Positions 19,562 to 28,932 of a stretch of DNA of 64,000 bases are shown here, one piece after another (positions within the stretch are counted from its first letter, which is position 1; each line of letters starts with the position of its first letter). The stretch spans positions 51,840-115,839 of the forward strand of contig JBGAQX010000011.1 of assembly GCA_044220545.1 (NCBI GenBank). Reading direction: 5' to 3'. The translations under genes and the position numbers were made by a program. This DNA comes from Fen-999 sp044220545. GTDB taxonomy: Bacteria > Pseudomonadota > Gammaproteobacteria > Burkholderiales > Rhodocyclaceae. Under the pieces are notes generated by a model, which saw only the letters and a list, made by a program, of their open reading frames with translations, was not told where the DNA came from and searched no databases.

Positions 19562-20370
19562 AGATCACCTTCATCGGCGGTGGCAACATGGCCGTGGCGC
19601 TGATTGGCGGCATGAAGAAGAAGGGTTTCTCGGCCGCCGGCATCCAGGTGGTGGAGCCGGTTCCGGAAGGGCGCGAGCGGCTGACCGCCGCCTTTGGCGT
19701 TCGTTGTACGGCCGTTCTGGATGCCGCCGCGCTCAATTGCGAAGTCGTGATCCTGGCCGTGAAACCGCAGCAAATGCGCGAGGCGGTGGCGCCGATGGCC
19801 GGCAAGCTCGGTGCGCAGTTGGTGATCAGCATTGCCGCCGGCCTGAGGGTGGACGACATGAGCCGCTGGCTGGGCGGCCATCGCAGGATGGTGCGCACCA
19901 TGCCCAATACGCCGGCCCTGATCGGCGCCGGTATCACCGGCCTCTACGCCGACCCCAGCGTCGATCAGGAGGGGCGCGACAAGGCGGAAAAGATTCTCGC
20001 CGCCGTCGGGCGTACCGTCTGGATCGACGACGAGGCGCAAATGGATGCGGTTACCGCCATCTCGGGTAGCGGCCCGGCCTACGTCTTCTACTTCATTGAG
20101 GCCATCGAGGCGGCGGCGCGCCAATTGGGCTTCGATGACCCGGCGGCCCGCCTGTTGGCGGTCGAGACCTTTCTGGGCGCCGCCCGGCTGGCCGAGAGTT
20201 CGACCGATCCGGTGACCTTGTTGCGCGAGCGGGTGACTTCCAAGGGCGGTACCACGGAGGCCGCCTTGAAATCCTTCGATGCCGATCAACTGCGCCAGGC
20301 CATCGAGCGCGGCGTGCTGGCGGCGGCGGCGCGCGGGCGGGAACTCGGCGATTTGATGGGCAAGGACTGA
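19558..20370 (+). CDS. proC: Pyrroline-5-carboxylate reductase
   Basis: A 270-residue enzyme for the last step of proline synthesis, reducing 1-pyrroline-5-carboxylate with NAD(P)H. It has the dinucleotide loop FIGGGNMA at the N terminus, the central VVILAVKPQQM, RTMPNTPALIGAG and the C-terminal signature SGSGPAYVFYFIEA with TSKGGTTEAAL. Length and motifs are complete. The start overlaps the small upstream gene by ATGA, so proC translation is now coupled to the toxin pair. Confidence 0.96.
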   Translation: MKITFIGGGNMAVALIGGMKKKGFSAAGIQVVEPVPEGRERLTAAFGVRCTAVLDAAALNCEVVILAVKPQQMREAVAPMAGKLGAQLVISIAAGLRVDDMSRWLGGHRRMVRTMPNTPALIGAGITGLYADPSVDQEGRDKAEKILAAVGRTVWIDDEAQMDAVTAISGSGPAYVFYFIEAIEAAARQLGFDDPAARLLAVETFLGAARLAESSTDPVTLLRERVTSKGGTTEAALKSFDADQLRQAIERGVLAAAARGRELGDLMGKD

Positions 20371-20373
20371 TCG

Positions 20374-20949
20374 ATGCTGCTATCCCTCTTCACGCTCGTC
20401 GTCGGCACGCTTGCCGACCTGCTGGCGTTCGCTTTTCTGACCCGCTTCGCCATGCAATGGGCCCGGGTATCGTTCCGCAACCCGCTCGGCACCTTCATCG
20501 TCGCCATCACCGACTGGGCGGTGCTGCCGATGCGCAAATTGATTCCGGGCCTGTTCGGACTGGACATGGCCAGTTTCATTCTGGCCTGGCTGGTGCAGAC
20601 GATTTTTGTCAGCGTGATTATCGGCGCCGCCGGCATATATGGCGGTACCACGGGCACCGCGCTGGGCGTGGCCGTCCTCTCGGGTCTGATCGAGACGTTG
20701 CGGCTGGGCGTCTATATCGCCATGGGCGTGGTCATCGTTGCCGCGCTGCTGTCGTGGATCAACCCCCACGCGCCGCTCGCGCCCCTCTTCAACCAACTGG
20801 CGCAGCCCATGTTGCGGCCCGTGCAGCGCCTGATCCCGACCATCGGCGGCGTCGACCTGTCGCCGCTGGCGGTGTTGCTGCTCCTGCAAGTGGCGCAGGC
20901 GGGGCTGGGTTTCGGCCGCGCCGCCCTGTTGCCCTTCGTCGCGCCGTGA
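20374..20949 (+). CDS. yggT: YggT-family integral membrane protein
   Basis: A 191-residue protein made of two YggT repeats, each with a pair of hydrophobic segments and the family pattern F..P-x-RK/RP-hydrophobic-P (MRKLIPGLFGLDMASF and LRPVQRLIPTIGGVDLSP). The family sits next to proC/yggS and is linked to osmotic or cell-division functions in some bacteria, without a proven activity. It starts three bases after proC and its stop overlaps the next gene (GTGA). Confidence 0.9.
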   Translation: MLLSLFTLVVGTLADLLAFAFLTRFAMQWARVSFRNPLGTFIVAITDWAVLPMRKLIPGLFGLDMASFILAWLVQTIFVSVIIGAAGIYGGTTGTALGVAVLSGLIETLRLGVYIAMGVVIVAALLSWINPHAPLAPLFNQLAQPMLRPVQRLIPTIGGVDLSPLAVLLLLQVAQAGLGFGRAALLPFVAP

Positions 20950-21236
20950 GCGCGAGCTGGCTGCGTGTCGCGGGGAACGACGTGGTGCTGACGCTGCACA
21001 TCCAGCCGGGGGCGAAAAGGACCGAGATCGCCGGCCCACACGGCGAGGCCATGAAGATCCGCCTTGCCGCGCCGCCGGTCGATGGCAAGGCCAATGAATC
21101 GTTGATCGCGTTCCTGGCCGAGCGCCTGGCCATGCCGAAATCGCGGGTCACGCTGGAGGCCGGCACGACATCGCGCAGCAAGCGCGTGCGCGTGGCGGGC
21201 GTTGCCGTCGAGGTCGTGCTGGCCAGTCTCTCGTAA
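20946..21236 (+). CDS. yggU: DUF167 / YggU-family protein
   Basis: A 96-residue small protein of the YggU family, showing HIQPGAKRTEIAGPHGEAMKIRLAAPPVDGKAN and the ending SRSKRVRVAG. The start is the GTG at 20946, overlapping the yggT stop as GTGA; this gives the normal family length. Its function is not established. It closes the yggS-proC-yggT-yggU set. Confidence 0.9.
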   Translation: MSASWLRVAGNDVVLTLHIQPGAKRTEIAGPHGEAMKIRLAAPPVDGKANESLIAFLAERLAMPKSRVTLEAGTTSRSKRVRVAGVAVEVVLASLS

Positions 21237-21264
21237 CCCGGCCGATACGGGACAGGATCCACGC

Positions 21265-21924
21265 ATGCGTATTTCTCCCTTCACCTTCCTGCTCGGCTGC
21301 GGCGTTGCCGCCGGATACACGTACTACGTATTGACTGATCGCCTGGCGGTGGCGAACGCGGAGATCTCGGAGCTGAAGACTGTGGTCTCGCGGGTCGAAT
21401 CCGAGCTGCTCGGCCACACGAAGTACACCAGCTACATCACGGTGGGCAAGCAGTCGCTCGCGGAGCAGATGAAGCTGCTTGCCGCCACGGTGGTGCGCGA
21501 GGAGGGCGTGACCGAGGTGATCGAGAAGTCGGTGCTCGGCCTGTCGTCGAAGGGCACCGTCGCCATCTGGTATTCGGTCGAGTACTCGTTCGGCTTCGAT
21601 CTGCGGCCGGACAGCTACGATGTTCGCCCCTCCGCTTCCGGCATCGAGATACACATCAAGCGGCCCGGCCTGGTCGCGTCACCGGCGGTCGCCAATCTCA
21701 AATACCAGATCCTCTCGGGCGGGCTGTTCACCGACGAGAAGGGCGCCGTGATCCGCCTCTACGAGGCCGCGGCAAAGCGGGCGAAGGAGCAGGGCCTGGC
21801 CATGGCGTCGGAGGCGCCGGTGGTTGCGCTGTGCGAAAAGAAGCTGACGTCCTTCCTGCGCGATTTTCTGACCAGGCAACCGGGCGTCACGGTCGTGCCG
21901 ACCATCACCGTGGTCTACCCATAG
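21265..21924 (+). CDS. Membrane-anchored protein of unknown function (DUF4230-like)
   Basis: A 219-residue protein. It opens with one hydrophobic segment (about residues 5-22), then a short heptad-like stretch (about 25-45), then a soluble domain predicted outside the cytoplasm. The middle (SKGTVAIWYSVEYSFGFDL) resembles the beta-rich DUF4230 pattern, but I am not sure of that family. The ATG at 21265 is chosen because it directly precedes the hydrophobic segment. It lies 28 bp after yggU and converges on fmt. Confidence 0.65.
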   Translation: MRISPFTFLLGCGVAAGYTYYVLTDRLAVANAEISELKTVVSRVESELLGHTKYTSYITVGKQSLAEQMKLLAATVVREEGVTEVIEKSVLGLSSKGTVAIWYSVEYSFGFDLRPDSYDVRPSASGIEIHIKRPGLVASPAVANLKYQILSGGLFTDEKGAVIRLYEAAAKRAKEQGLAMASEAPVVALCEKKLTSFLRDFLTRQPGVTVVPTITVVYP

Positions 21925-21944
21925 GGCAGCCCCGCCCGACCAGC

Positions 21945-22880
21945 TCAGCGATCGCGGTCGAAGCGCTGGCCCGGGGTGAGGGCGAAGCCGCGCAACAAGT
22001 CGGCGGCCGACAGACGCTTGCCACCCGGCTTTTGCAGTTCGGTGACGCGCAGGGCACCTTTGCCGCAGGCCACCACGATGCCTTTGCCGTCGGCCGCCAG
22101 CACGGTGCCGGGGGCGCCGCCAGCCGTGATCGCTTCGACCACCTCGGCGCGCCAAAGCTTGATGGTGGCGCCATCCAGGACCGCCGCGGCACCGGGAAAG
22201 GGGTCGAAGGCGCGAATGCGGCGGGCGAGCTCGTCGGCCGGCTTCCGGAAGTCGAGCAGGGCTTCGGCCTTGTCGATCTTGGCGGCGTAGGTAACTCCCT
22301 CAATGGGTTGGGCGACGGGCACCAACTGATCGAAGCGGCGCAGTCCGTCGACCACCAAGCGGGCGCCGAGCGCCGCGAGTTTGTCGTGCAGGCTGGCGGC
22401 GTTGTCATCGGCGGCGATCGCGACGGCCTGCTTGAGCAACATCGGGCCGGTGTCGAGGCCGGCTTCCATGCGCATCAGGGTCACGCCGGTTTCGCCGTCG
22501 CCCGCCTCGATGGCGCGCTGGATGGGCGCCGCGCCCCGCCAGCGCGGCAGCAGCGAGGCATGGATGTTGACGCAGCCGAGCCGCGGGATGTCGAGCACGG
22601 CCTGGGGCAGGATCAGGCCGTAGGCCGCCACCACCAGGATGTCGGCCGACGCGGCGCGCAGCGCTTGGTGGCTGGCGGGATCCTTGAGTCGTTCGGGCTG
22701 ATGCACGGCAAGGCCGTGGGCGAGCGCCAGTTGCTTTACCGGGCTCATTTGCAGCTTCTGGCCGCGCCCGGCCGGGCGGTCGGGCTGGGTGAGCACCAGC
22801 GGCACCGCGAAACCCGCTTCCAGCAACGCGGCGAGCGCCGCGCGGGCGAACTCGGGCGTCCCGGCGAAGGCGACCCTCAC
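21945..22880 (-). CDS. fmt: Methionyl-tRNA formyltransferase
   Basis: A 311-residue enzyme that formylates initiator Met-tRNA using 10-formyltetrahydrofolate. Landmarks: MRVAFAGTPEFA start, the catalytic NIHASLLPRWRGAAPIQ loop with Asn-His, and the GVTLMRMEAGLDTGPML segment, followed by the C-terminal tRNA-binding barrel. The start overlaps the def stop by four bases, giving the classic def-fmt operon. Confidence 0.97.
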   Translation of the reverse strand: MRVAFAGTPEFARAALAALLEAGFAVPLVLTQPDRPAGRGQKLQMSPVKQLALAHGLAVHQPERLKDPASHQALRAASADILVVAAYGLILPQAVLDIPRLGCVNIHASLLPRWRGAAPIQRAIEAGDGETGVTLMRMEAGLDTGPMLLKQAVAIAADDNAASLHDKLAALGARLVVDGLRRFDQLVPVAQPIEGVTYAAKIDKAEALLDFRKPADELARRIRAFDPFPGAAAVLDGATIKLWRAEVVEAITAGGAPGTVLAADGKGIVVACGKGALRVTELQKPGGKRLSAADLLRGFALTPGQRFDRDR

Positions 22881-23380
22881 GCGGTGATTCTGGCTTGCTT
22901 GGCCAGCTTGGACTTGATGCGCGTCTGCTTGAGTTGCGAGAGGTATTCGACGAATACCTTGCCCTCGAGGTGATCCATCTCGTGCTGGATGCAGACCGCC
23001 AACAGGTCCTCGGCTTCGAGCTCGAAGGGCTGGCCGTCCAGACCAAGGGCCCGTACTTTCACCTTTTGAGCGCGCTTGACGGTTTCATAGATGCCGGGCA
23101 CGGAAAGGCAACCCTCCTCACCCTCGCATTCACCCTCGCGGGAGAGGATTTCGGGATTGATCAGCGTCAGAAGGCTCGACTTGTCCTCGGAAACGTCGAT
23201 GACGATCAACCGTTGGTGCACATCCACCTGCGTGGCGGCCAGGCCGATGCCCGGGGCCGCATACATCGTTTCGGCCATGTCGGCGGCCAGCTTGCGGATG
23301 CGGTGGTCGACGTGGACTACCGGGGCCGCCTTCTTATGCAACCGAGGGTCCGGATAGCGCAAAATGGGCAATAAGGCCAT
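22877..23380 (-). CDS. def: Peptide deformylase
   Basis: A 167-residue metalloenzyme that removes the formyl group from nascent proteins. All three motifs are present: GIGLAATQ, EGCLSVPG (metal Cys) and QHEMDHLEG (metal His residues and catalytic Glu). The ATG at 23380 gives the standard MALLPILRYPDPRL start; a longer frame upstream adds a non-family extension. It is divergent from the LysM gene. Confidence 0.96.
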   Translation of the reverse strand: MALLPILRYPDPRLHKKAAPVVHVDHRIRKLAADMAETMYAAPGIGLAATQVDVHQRLIVIDVSEDKSSLLTLINPEILSREGECEGEEGCLSVPGIYETVKRAQKVKVRALGLDGQPFELEAEDLLAVCIQHEMDHLEGKVFVEYLSQLKQTRIKSKLAKQARITA

Positions 23381-23417
23381 AAAAAGGTCGGTGATAATAT
23401 TGATGCCAGAAGAATTT

Positions 23418-23455
23418 GCCGGCAGAATCATCGGCATTATCGCCAATCTGCCGGC
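23418..23455. promoter_or_regulatory. Inverted repeat GCCGGCAGA-N20-TCTGCCGGC between def and lysM
   Basis: Perfect 9-bp arms at 23418-23426 and 23447-23455 in the 95-bp divergent region. It could be an operator for a dimeric regulator or a hairpin in the LysM-gene leader. A TATTAT -10-like box for def lies at 23393-23398 on the minus strand. Confidence 0.5.
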
Positions 23456-23475
23456 GCCACTGAAGGATCCAGGCC

Positions 23476-24510
23476 ATGCGACGCATTATATCTGCCCTCC
23501 TGCTTTGCTTTTCAACCACCTGGGCGGTTGCCCAGAGCACCAAGCCGCTGGAGCTGGTGCCCGACGCGCCGGACCGGCACATCGTCGTACCTGGCGACAC
23601 GCTGTGGGGCATATCCGGCAAGTTCCTCAAGGACCCCTATCGCTGGCCGGAAATCTGGCGCCTCAACCCGGAGGAGATCAGGAATCCGCATCGCATCTAT
23701 CCGGGGCAGGTCGTCGTCCTCGATCGTAGCGGTGCCGATCCTCAGCTCAAGCTGGGCAAGCTGTTCAAGGCCGAGCCGAAGATCTATTCGGAGTCGGACA
23801 AAGAGGAAATTCCGGCCATTCCGCAGCAGGTTATCGAACCTTTCCTGACCCAGCCGCTGATCGTCGAGGATGGCGCGCTGGCCAGCGCGCCGCGCGTGGT
23901 CGCCACCCAGGAAAGCCGGGTCAATGTCGGCGCTGGCGGCAGCATCTATGTCAAAGGGATAGACAAGCCAGCCGCCAAGCTGTGGCAGGTCTATCGCCCC
24001 GGTTTGGTCCTCAAGGATCCGGACAATGGCAAAGTGCTTGGCCATGAAGCCTTCTTCCTGGGCAGTGCGCGACTCGCCAAGGAAGGCGCCGAGGGAGAGC
24101 CGGCGACGCTGGAGGTTATCAGCGCCAAGCAGGAAATCGGCCGCGGCGACAGCGTGATGCCGGCCGCGCGACCGGAGATCCTGAGCTATGTGCCCCATGC
24201 GCCGACCGCGCTGGTCAAGGGCCGCATCATGTCCATCTACGGTGGCGTTGGTGAAGCCGGACGGTATTCCATCGTCACGGTCTCCCGAGGCAAGAGCGAT
24301 GGCCTGGAGCAAGGCCATGTTCTGGCCATCTACCGGACTGGTGCGACGGTGACCAATCGTTTCGAGGACACCAAGCCGGAGTCGGTCAAGCTGCCCGACG
24401 AGCGGTTCGGCCTGCTGTTCATCTTCCGCGTCTTCGACCGCGTTTCCTACGCCTTGGTCATGGAAAGCTCGCGCCCGGTCCAGCCGGGCGATACCGTCCA
24501 AACGCCGTAG
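23476..24510 (+). CDS. LysM-domain peptidoglycan-associated protein
   Basis: A 344-residue exported protein. The signal peptide is MRRIISALLLCFSTTWAVAQ. A single LysM domain follows at about residues 34-85 (HIVVPGDTLWGISGKFLKDPYRWPEIW...NPHRIYPGQVVVL), which should bind peptidoglycan. The remaining 250 residues form a conserved beta-rich part typical of the LysM protein located upstream of dprA in betaproteobacteria; its task is unknown. It is probably co-transcribed with dprA, which starts eleven bases later. Confidence 0.9.
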   Translation: MRRIISALLLCFSTTWAVAQSTKPLELVPDAPDRHIVVPGDTLWGISGKFLKDPYRWPEIWRLNPEEIRNPHRIYPGQVVVLDRSGADPQLKLGKLFKAEPKIYSESDKEEIPAIPQQVIEPFLTQPLIVEDGALASAPRVVATQESRVNVGAGGSIYVKGIDKPAAKLWQVYRPGLVLKDPDNGKVLGHEAFFLGSARLAKEGAEGEPATLEVISAKQEIGRGDSVMPAARPEILSYVPHAPTALVKGRIMSIYGGVGEAGRYSIVTVSRGKSDGLEQGHVLAIYRTGATVTNRFEDTKPESVKLPDERFGLLFIFRVFDRVSYALVMESSRPVQPGDTVQTP

Positions 24511-24521
24511 GCGTATCCGGC

Positions 24522-25607
24522 GTGGTCGACGCCGCGTCGCGCAACTGGCTGCGCCTGACGCTGGTACCCGGCGTCGGCGGAGAAAGCCGGCGCCAACTGC
24601 TCAAGGCCTTCGGCCTCCCCGATGCCGTCTTCGCGGCCGGAGTGGGTGCCGTCGCCAGCGTGGTCGGCACCGCCCTGGCCGAGCGCCTGTTCAGCCACGA
24701 TTGCCAACGCGACATCGATGCGGCTCTTGAATGGGCGACTGGAGCAGGCAATCGCATCGTCACCCTCGGCGATGGCGATTATCCGCAAGCGCTGCTCACC
24801 GCCGTCGATCCGCCGGTCCTGTTCTATGCCAAGGGGCGGGCGGAGCTGCTGAACCGGCCCGGCTTGGCCGTCGTCGGCAGCCGCAATGCCACCAAGCAGG
24901 GCGAAGCGACCGCCGCGGCCTTCGCCGCCGCCCTTTCGGGTGCCGGCCTGACGATCGTCAGCGGCCTCGCCCTCGGTATCGATGCCGCAGCGCATCAGGG
25001 CGCATTGACCGCGCGCGGCTCGACCATCGCCGTGATCGGCACCGGCGCCGATCGCATCTATCCCTCGCACAACGAGGGGCTGGCCAGAGAAATCGCCCAG
25101 CAGGGGCTCGTCATCAGCGAGTTCCCCCTGGGCACTCCGGCCCTGGCGGCCAACTTTCCGCGCCGCAACCGCCTGATCGCCGGTCTGGCGCGGGGGTGTC
25201 TGGTGGTTGAGGCCGCCGAGCGCAGCGGCTCGCTGATCACGGCGCGACTGGCGGCCGAAGCAGGCCTGGAGGTATTCGCCATTCCCGGTTCCATCCACTC
25301 GCCGCTGTCCAAGGGCTGCCACAAGCTCATCAAGCAGGGCGCCAAGCTGGTCGAGTCGGCGCAAGACATCCTCGAAGAACTACGTTGGGAAGCGGTGGTC
25401 GCCGCCGCTCCACCCGCGGCGGCCACGCCGGCGGACCCGGAAGCCGCGCGGCTGCTGGAAGTGTTGGGCTACCAGCCCTGCGATCTGGATACCCTGGCCG
25501 AGCGGTCCGACTTGACGGCGGAGCAACTGCTTGCGATGCTGCTACCGTTGGAGCTGGACGGCCATGTCGCCCAACTACCCGGCGGCCGATACCAGCGCAT
25601 TCCCTGA
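24522..25607 (+). CDS. dprA: DNA processing protein DprA
   Basis: A 361-residue Rossmann-fold protein that loads RecA on incoming single-stranded DNA during transformation. Visible: N-terminal SAM-like region, VGSRNATKQGEATA, SGLALGIDAAAHQGAL, GTGADRIYPSHN, FPRRNRLIAGLARGCLVVEAAERSGSLITARLA and VFAIPGSIHSPLSKGCHKLI, with a C-terminal winged helix (residues 305-360). The start is a GTG at 24522. With type IV pilus ATPases in the same window, natural competence is possible. Confidence 0.95.
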   Translation: MVDAASRNWLRLTLVPGVGGESRRQLLKAFGLPDAVFAAGVGAVASVVGTALAERLFSHDCQRDIDAALEWATGAGNRIVTLGDGDYPQALLTAVDPPVLFYAKGRAELLNRPGLAVVGSRNATKQGEATAAAFAAALSGAGLTIVSGLALGIDAAAHQGALTARGSTIAVIGTGADRIYPSHNEGLAREIAQQGLVISEFPLGTPALAANFPRRNRLIAGLARGCLVVEAAERSGSLITARLAAEAGLEVFAIPGSIHSPLSKGCHKLIKQGAKLVESAQDILEELRWEAVVAAAPPAAATPADPEAARLLEVLGYQPCDLDTLAERSDLTAEQLLAMLLPLELDGHVAQLPGGRYQRIP

Positions 25608-25626
25608 GGCTTCAAAGACACTGCTT

Positions 25627-26100
25627 ATGTTCGACATCCTGGTCTACGTGTTTGAAAACTATCTTCCCGAGGCCTGCCCGGAACCGGGGGCGCTCGCGCG
25701 CAAGCTGTCGGCCGTGGGTTTCGAGGAAGACGATATCTCGGAAGCCCTGCAGTGGCTGGCCGGGCTTGAACAGGCGCACGACGAGGCCGGTTTCCACCGG
25801 CTTCCCGAAGCCGGCACCCACAGGCTATACGATGACGAGGAGATGGTCCGGCTGTCCGCGCAGTGCCGTGGCTTCCTGTGCTTCCTCGAGCAGGCCGATG
25901 CCATCGACGCCACGATCCGCGAGTTGATCGTCGAACGCGCGATGGCGGTGGATGGCGACGAGAATGGCACCCTGTCGCTGGCAAAATTCAAGGTGATCGT
26001 CCTCATGGTGATGTGGCGGCGCCAGCTTTCGCTGGACAATCTGGTCTTCGAGGATTTGCTCGCCGAGGACGAGGACGACGCCCGGCCGCTCATGCATTGA
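25627..26100 (+). CDS. smg: Smg family protein (DUF494)
   Basis: A 157-residue acidic protein matching the Smg family from MFDILVYVFENYLPEACPE onward. The ATG at 25627 is chosen for this N terminus. Smg is conserved beside dprA and topoisomerase genes in beta- and gammaproteobacteria, but its activity is not known. It starts 19 bp after dprA. Confidence 0.92.
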   Translation: MFDILVYVFENYLPEACPEPGALARKLSAVGFEEDDISEALQWLAGLEQAHDEAGFHRLPEAGTHRLYDDEEMVRLSAQCRGFLCFLEQADAIDATIRELIVERAMAVDGDENGTLSLAKFKVIVLMVMWRRQLSLDNLVFEDLLAEDEDDARPLMH

Positions 26101-26169
26101 CTTCCGCTTCGACTTGCCAGCGGTCACGGCAGCCGCTTATGATGCCGCGCTCATTTCCGTCGCGCCGCC

Positions 26170-28815
26170 ATGACTAAACAACTGATCATTGCCGAGAAAC
26201 CCTCTGTCGCCCAGGACATCGCCAAGGCCCTGGGGGCCGACGGCGAAAAATTCGCGCGCGAGGGTGATTACTTCGAGAGCGAGCACTACGTGTTGTCCTC
26301 GGCCATCGGCCACTTGCTGGAACTGGCGGTGCCCGAGGAATACGAGGTCAAGCGCGGCAAGTGGACCTTTACTCATCTGCCGGTGATTCCGCCCCGCTTT
26401 ACGCTCAATCCGATCGAGAAGACCGGCGACCGGCTCCGGCTGCTGACGCGCCTGATGAAGCGCAAGGACGTCACCGGCCTGGTCAATGCCTGCGACGCGG
26501 GCCGCGAGGGTGAACTGATCTTTCGCTACGTGGTTCAGCATGCCCTGGGCGACAAGGCGGCCGCCAAGCCGGTGCGCCGCCTGTGGCTGCAATCGATGAC
26601 CGCCAGTGCCATTCGAGACGGTTTCGCCCGGCTGCGTTCGGACCAGGAAATGCTGCCGCTGGCGGATGCCGCCCGCTGTCGTTCGGAGGCCGACTGGTTG
26701 ATCGGCATCAACGGCACCCGCGCCATGACCGCCTTCAACTCTCAGGAAGGCGGCTTCTACAAAACCACCGTCGGCCGGGTACAGACGCCGACCCTGGCCA
26801 TACTGGTCGAGCGCGAAAGCCGCATCCGCGCCTTCCAGTCACGCGACTACTGGGAGGTGGAGGGCGAGTTCCAGGCTGTGGCCGGCACCTATCGCGGCCG
26901 CTGGTTCGACGAGAAATTCAAGAAGGCCGACGACGAGCATGCGAAGGCCGAACGCCTGTGGGACAAGGCCAGGGCCGACGCCATTCGCGCCAAGTGCCTG
27001 GGCAAGCATGGCGAGGTGGAGGAGGAGAGCAAGCCCAAGACCGAACTGTCGCCGCTGCTGTTCGATCTGACCAGCCTGCAACGCGAGGCCAACGGCCGTT
27101 TCGGCTTTTCCGCCAAGGCGACCCTGGGCCTCGCCCAGGCGCTCTATGAAAAGCACAAGGCGCTCACCTATCCGCGTACCGATTCCCGCTACCTGCCCGA
27201 GGATTACCTCGCCACGGTCAAGGACACCCTGCACAGCCTCGCCGGCACGCCTTACGCCCCCTTCGCCGCCGAAATCGGCAAGAGCGGCTGGGTGCATCCG
27301 AACAAACGCATCTTCAACAACGCCAAGGTTTCCGACCACTTCGCCATCATTCCCACCGGCGCCGAGGCCAAGCATCTGTCGGAACCCGAACAGAAGATCT
27401 ACGATCTGGTGACCCGGCGCTTCCTGGCCATCTTCTATCCGGCGGCCGAATACAACGTCACCACGCGCATCACCCGCGTCGAGAAGGAAGCCTTCAAGAC
27501 CGAAGGCAAGGTGCTGGTCGTCCCCGGCTGGCTGACCGTATATGGCAAGGAATCGCAGTCGGACGAGGAGAACCCCAATCTGCCGCCGCTCCAGCCCGGC
27601 GAGCGGGTCTGGGCCAACGATGTCGAGGTCAAGAGCAAGGCCACCCAGCCGCCGGCCCGCTTCAACGAAGCAACCCTGCTCTCGGCCATGGAAGGCGCCG
27701 GCAAGCTGGTCGAGGACGAGGAGCTGCGCGAGGCGATGTCCGAGCGCGGCCTGGGCACCCCCGCCACCCGCGCCGCCACCATCGAAGGCCTGATCGCCGA
27801 GGAATACCTGCATCGCAACGGCCGCGAACTGCAACCGACGGCCAAGGCCTTCTCCCTGCTGTTCGCGCTCGACAAGCTGGGCATCGACGAAATCCGCTCG
27901 CCCGAGTTGACCGGGCTGTGGGAATGGAAGCTGAAGGAAATGGAGCACGGCCGGCTGGCGCGCGACGAGTTCATGAAGCACATCACCGAGCAGACCCAGG
28001 TGATGGTCGATCGCATCAAGAAGGGCGAGCTGCCCGAAGGCACCTTCGGCAGCCTGAAGACACCTTGCCCGCGCTGCGGCGGCGAGATCCGCGAAACCTA
28101 CAAGCGCTTCGAATGCGCCCAGTGCGACTACAAACTCTGGAAGGTGGTCGCCAGCCGCCAGTGGGAGCCGGAAGAGATCGAGACGCTGCTCACCGAGCGC
28201 GTCATTGGCCCGCTACAGGGCTTTCGCAGCAAGATGGGACGGGCCTTCGCGGCCATGATCAAGCTCAACGCCGAGCAGATGCCGGAGTTCGACTTTGGCC
28301 AGAGCGGCGAGGGTGACATGGAGGAAGTCGACTTCTCCGGCCAGGAGCCGCTCGGTGCTTGTCCGAAGTGTCAGGCGCGGGTGTTCGAACATGGCATGGC
28401 CTATGTCTGCGAGAAGTCCGTGGGCGCCGCCAAGTCCTGCGATTTCCGTTCCGGCAAGGTCATACTCCAGCAGGAAGTCTCGCGTGCCGAGATGCAGAAG
28501 CTGCTGGAGACGGGCAAGACCAGCCTGCTCAAGGGCTTTGTCTCGAACCGTACGCGCAAGAAGTTCTCCGCCTATCTCACCCGCGATGCCGCTTCGGGCA
28601 AGGTCGGGTTCGAGTTCGAAGCCAGGGTGCCCCGGGCGCCGAAGGCCGCCAAGGCGGCGCCCAAGGCCGAGCCGGCGGCGGAGCAACCGCCAACGACAAA
28701 AGCGAGGAAGGCCGCCGCGCCAGCGAAAGTGGCAACCAAGGCAACGGCCAAGGCAACGGCGAAGGTAGCGACCAAGAAGCCCGCCACCCGCAAGGCCGCC
28801 AAGGCCCCGGGCTGA
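26170..28815 (+). CDS. topB: DNA topoisomerase III with basic C-terminal tail
   Basis: An 881-residue type IA topoisomerase. The Toprim start LIIAEKPSVAQDIAKALG, the NACDAGREGELIFR acidic site and the catalytic tyrosine in TYPRTDSRYLPEDY are clear. After the core come two zinc-finger-like motifs (CPRCGG...CAQCDYK near 633-660 and CPKCQ...CEKSVGAAKSCDF near 735-770). The last 60 residues are an Ala/Lys/Pro-rich tail resembling histone H1. The enzyme decatenates DNA by single-strand passage. It ends the lysM-dprA-smg-topB series. Confidence 0.94.
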   Translation: MTKQLIIAEKPSVAQDIAKALGADGEKFAREGDYFESEHYVLSSAIGHLLELAVPEEYEVKRGKWTFTHLPVIPPRFTLNPIEKTGDRLRLLTRLMKRKDVTGLVNACDAGREGELIFRYVVQHALGDKAAAKPVRRLWLQSMTASAIRDGFARLRSDQEMLPLADAARCRSEADWLIGINGTRAMTAFNSQEGGFYKTTVGRVQTPTLAILVERESRIRAFQSRDYWEVEGEFQAVAGTYRGRWFDEKFKKADDEHAKAERLWDKARADAIRAKCLGKHGEVEEESKPKTELSPLLFDLTSLQREANGRFGFSAKATLGLAQALYEKHKALTYPRTDSRYLPEDYLATVKDTLHSLAGTPYAPFAAEIGKSGWVHPNKRIFNNAKVSDHFAIIPTGAEAKHLSEPEQKIYDLVTRRFLAIFYPAAEYNVTTRITRVEKEAFKTEGKVLVVPGWLTVYGKESQSDEENPNLPPLQPGERVWANDVEVKSKATQPPARFNEATLLSAMEGAGKLVEDEELREAMSERGLGTPATRAATIEGLIAEEYLHRNGRELQPTAKAFSLLFALDKLGIDEIRSPELTGLWEWKLKEMEHGRLARDEFMKHITEQTQVMVDRIKKGELPEGTFGSLKTPCPRCGGEIRETYKRFECAQCDYKLWKVVASRQWEPEEIETLLTERVIGPLQGFRSKMGRAFAAMIKLNAEQMPEFDFGQSGEGDMEEVDFSGQEPLGACPKCQARVFEHGMAYVCEKSVGAAKSCDFRSGKVILQQEVSRAEMQKLLETGKTSLLKGFVSNRTRKKFSAYLTRDAASGKVGFEFEARVPRAPKAAKAAPKAEPAAEQPPTTKARKAAAPAKVATKATAKATAKVATKKPATRKAAKAPG

Positions 28816-28932
28816 GCGCGCGGCGTTTCACAGGCGTGCCCCGACAGCCCTGTCTGGCAAGGGCGACAGTATCGGGCCGCCATTCGGTGGCGTTAGGCTG
28901 GGGCTCCTAACATCACCGGAAGCGATCAAACC

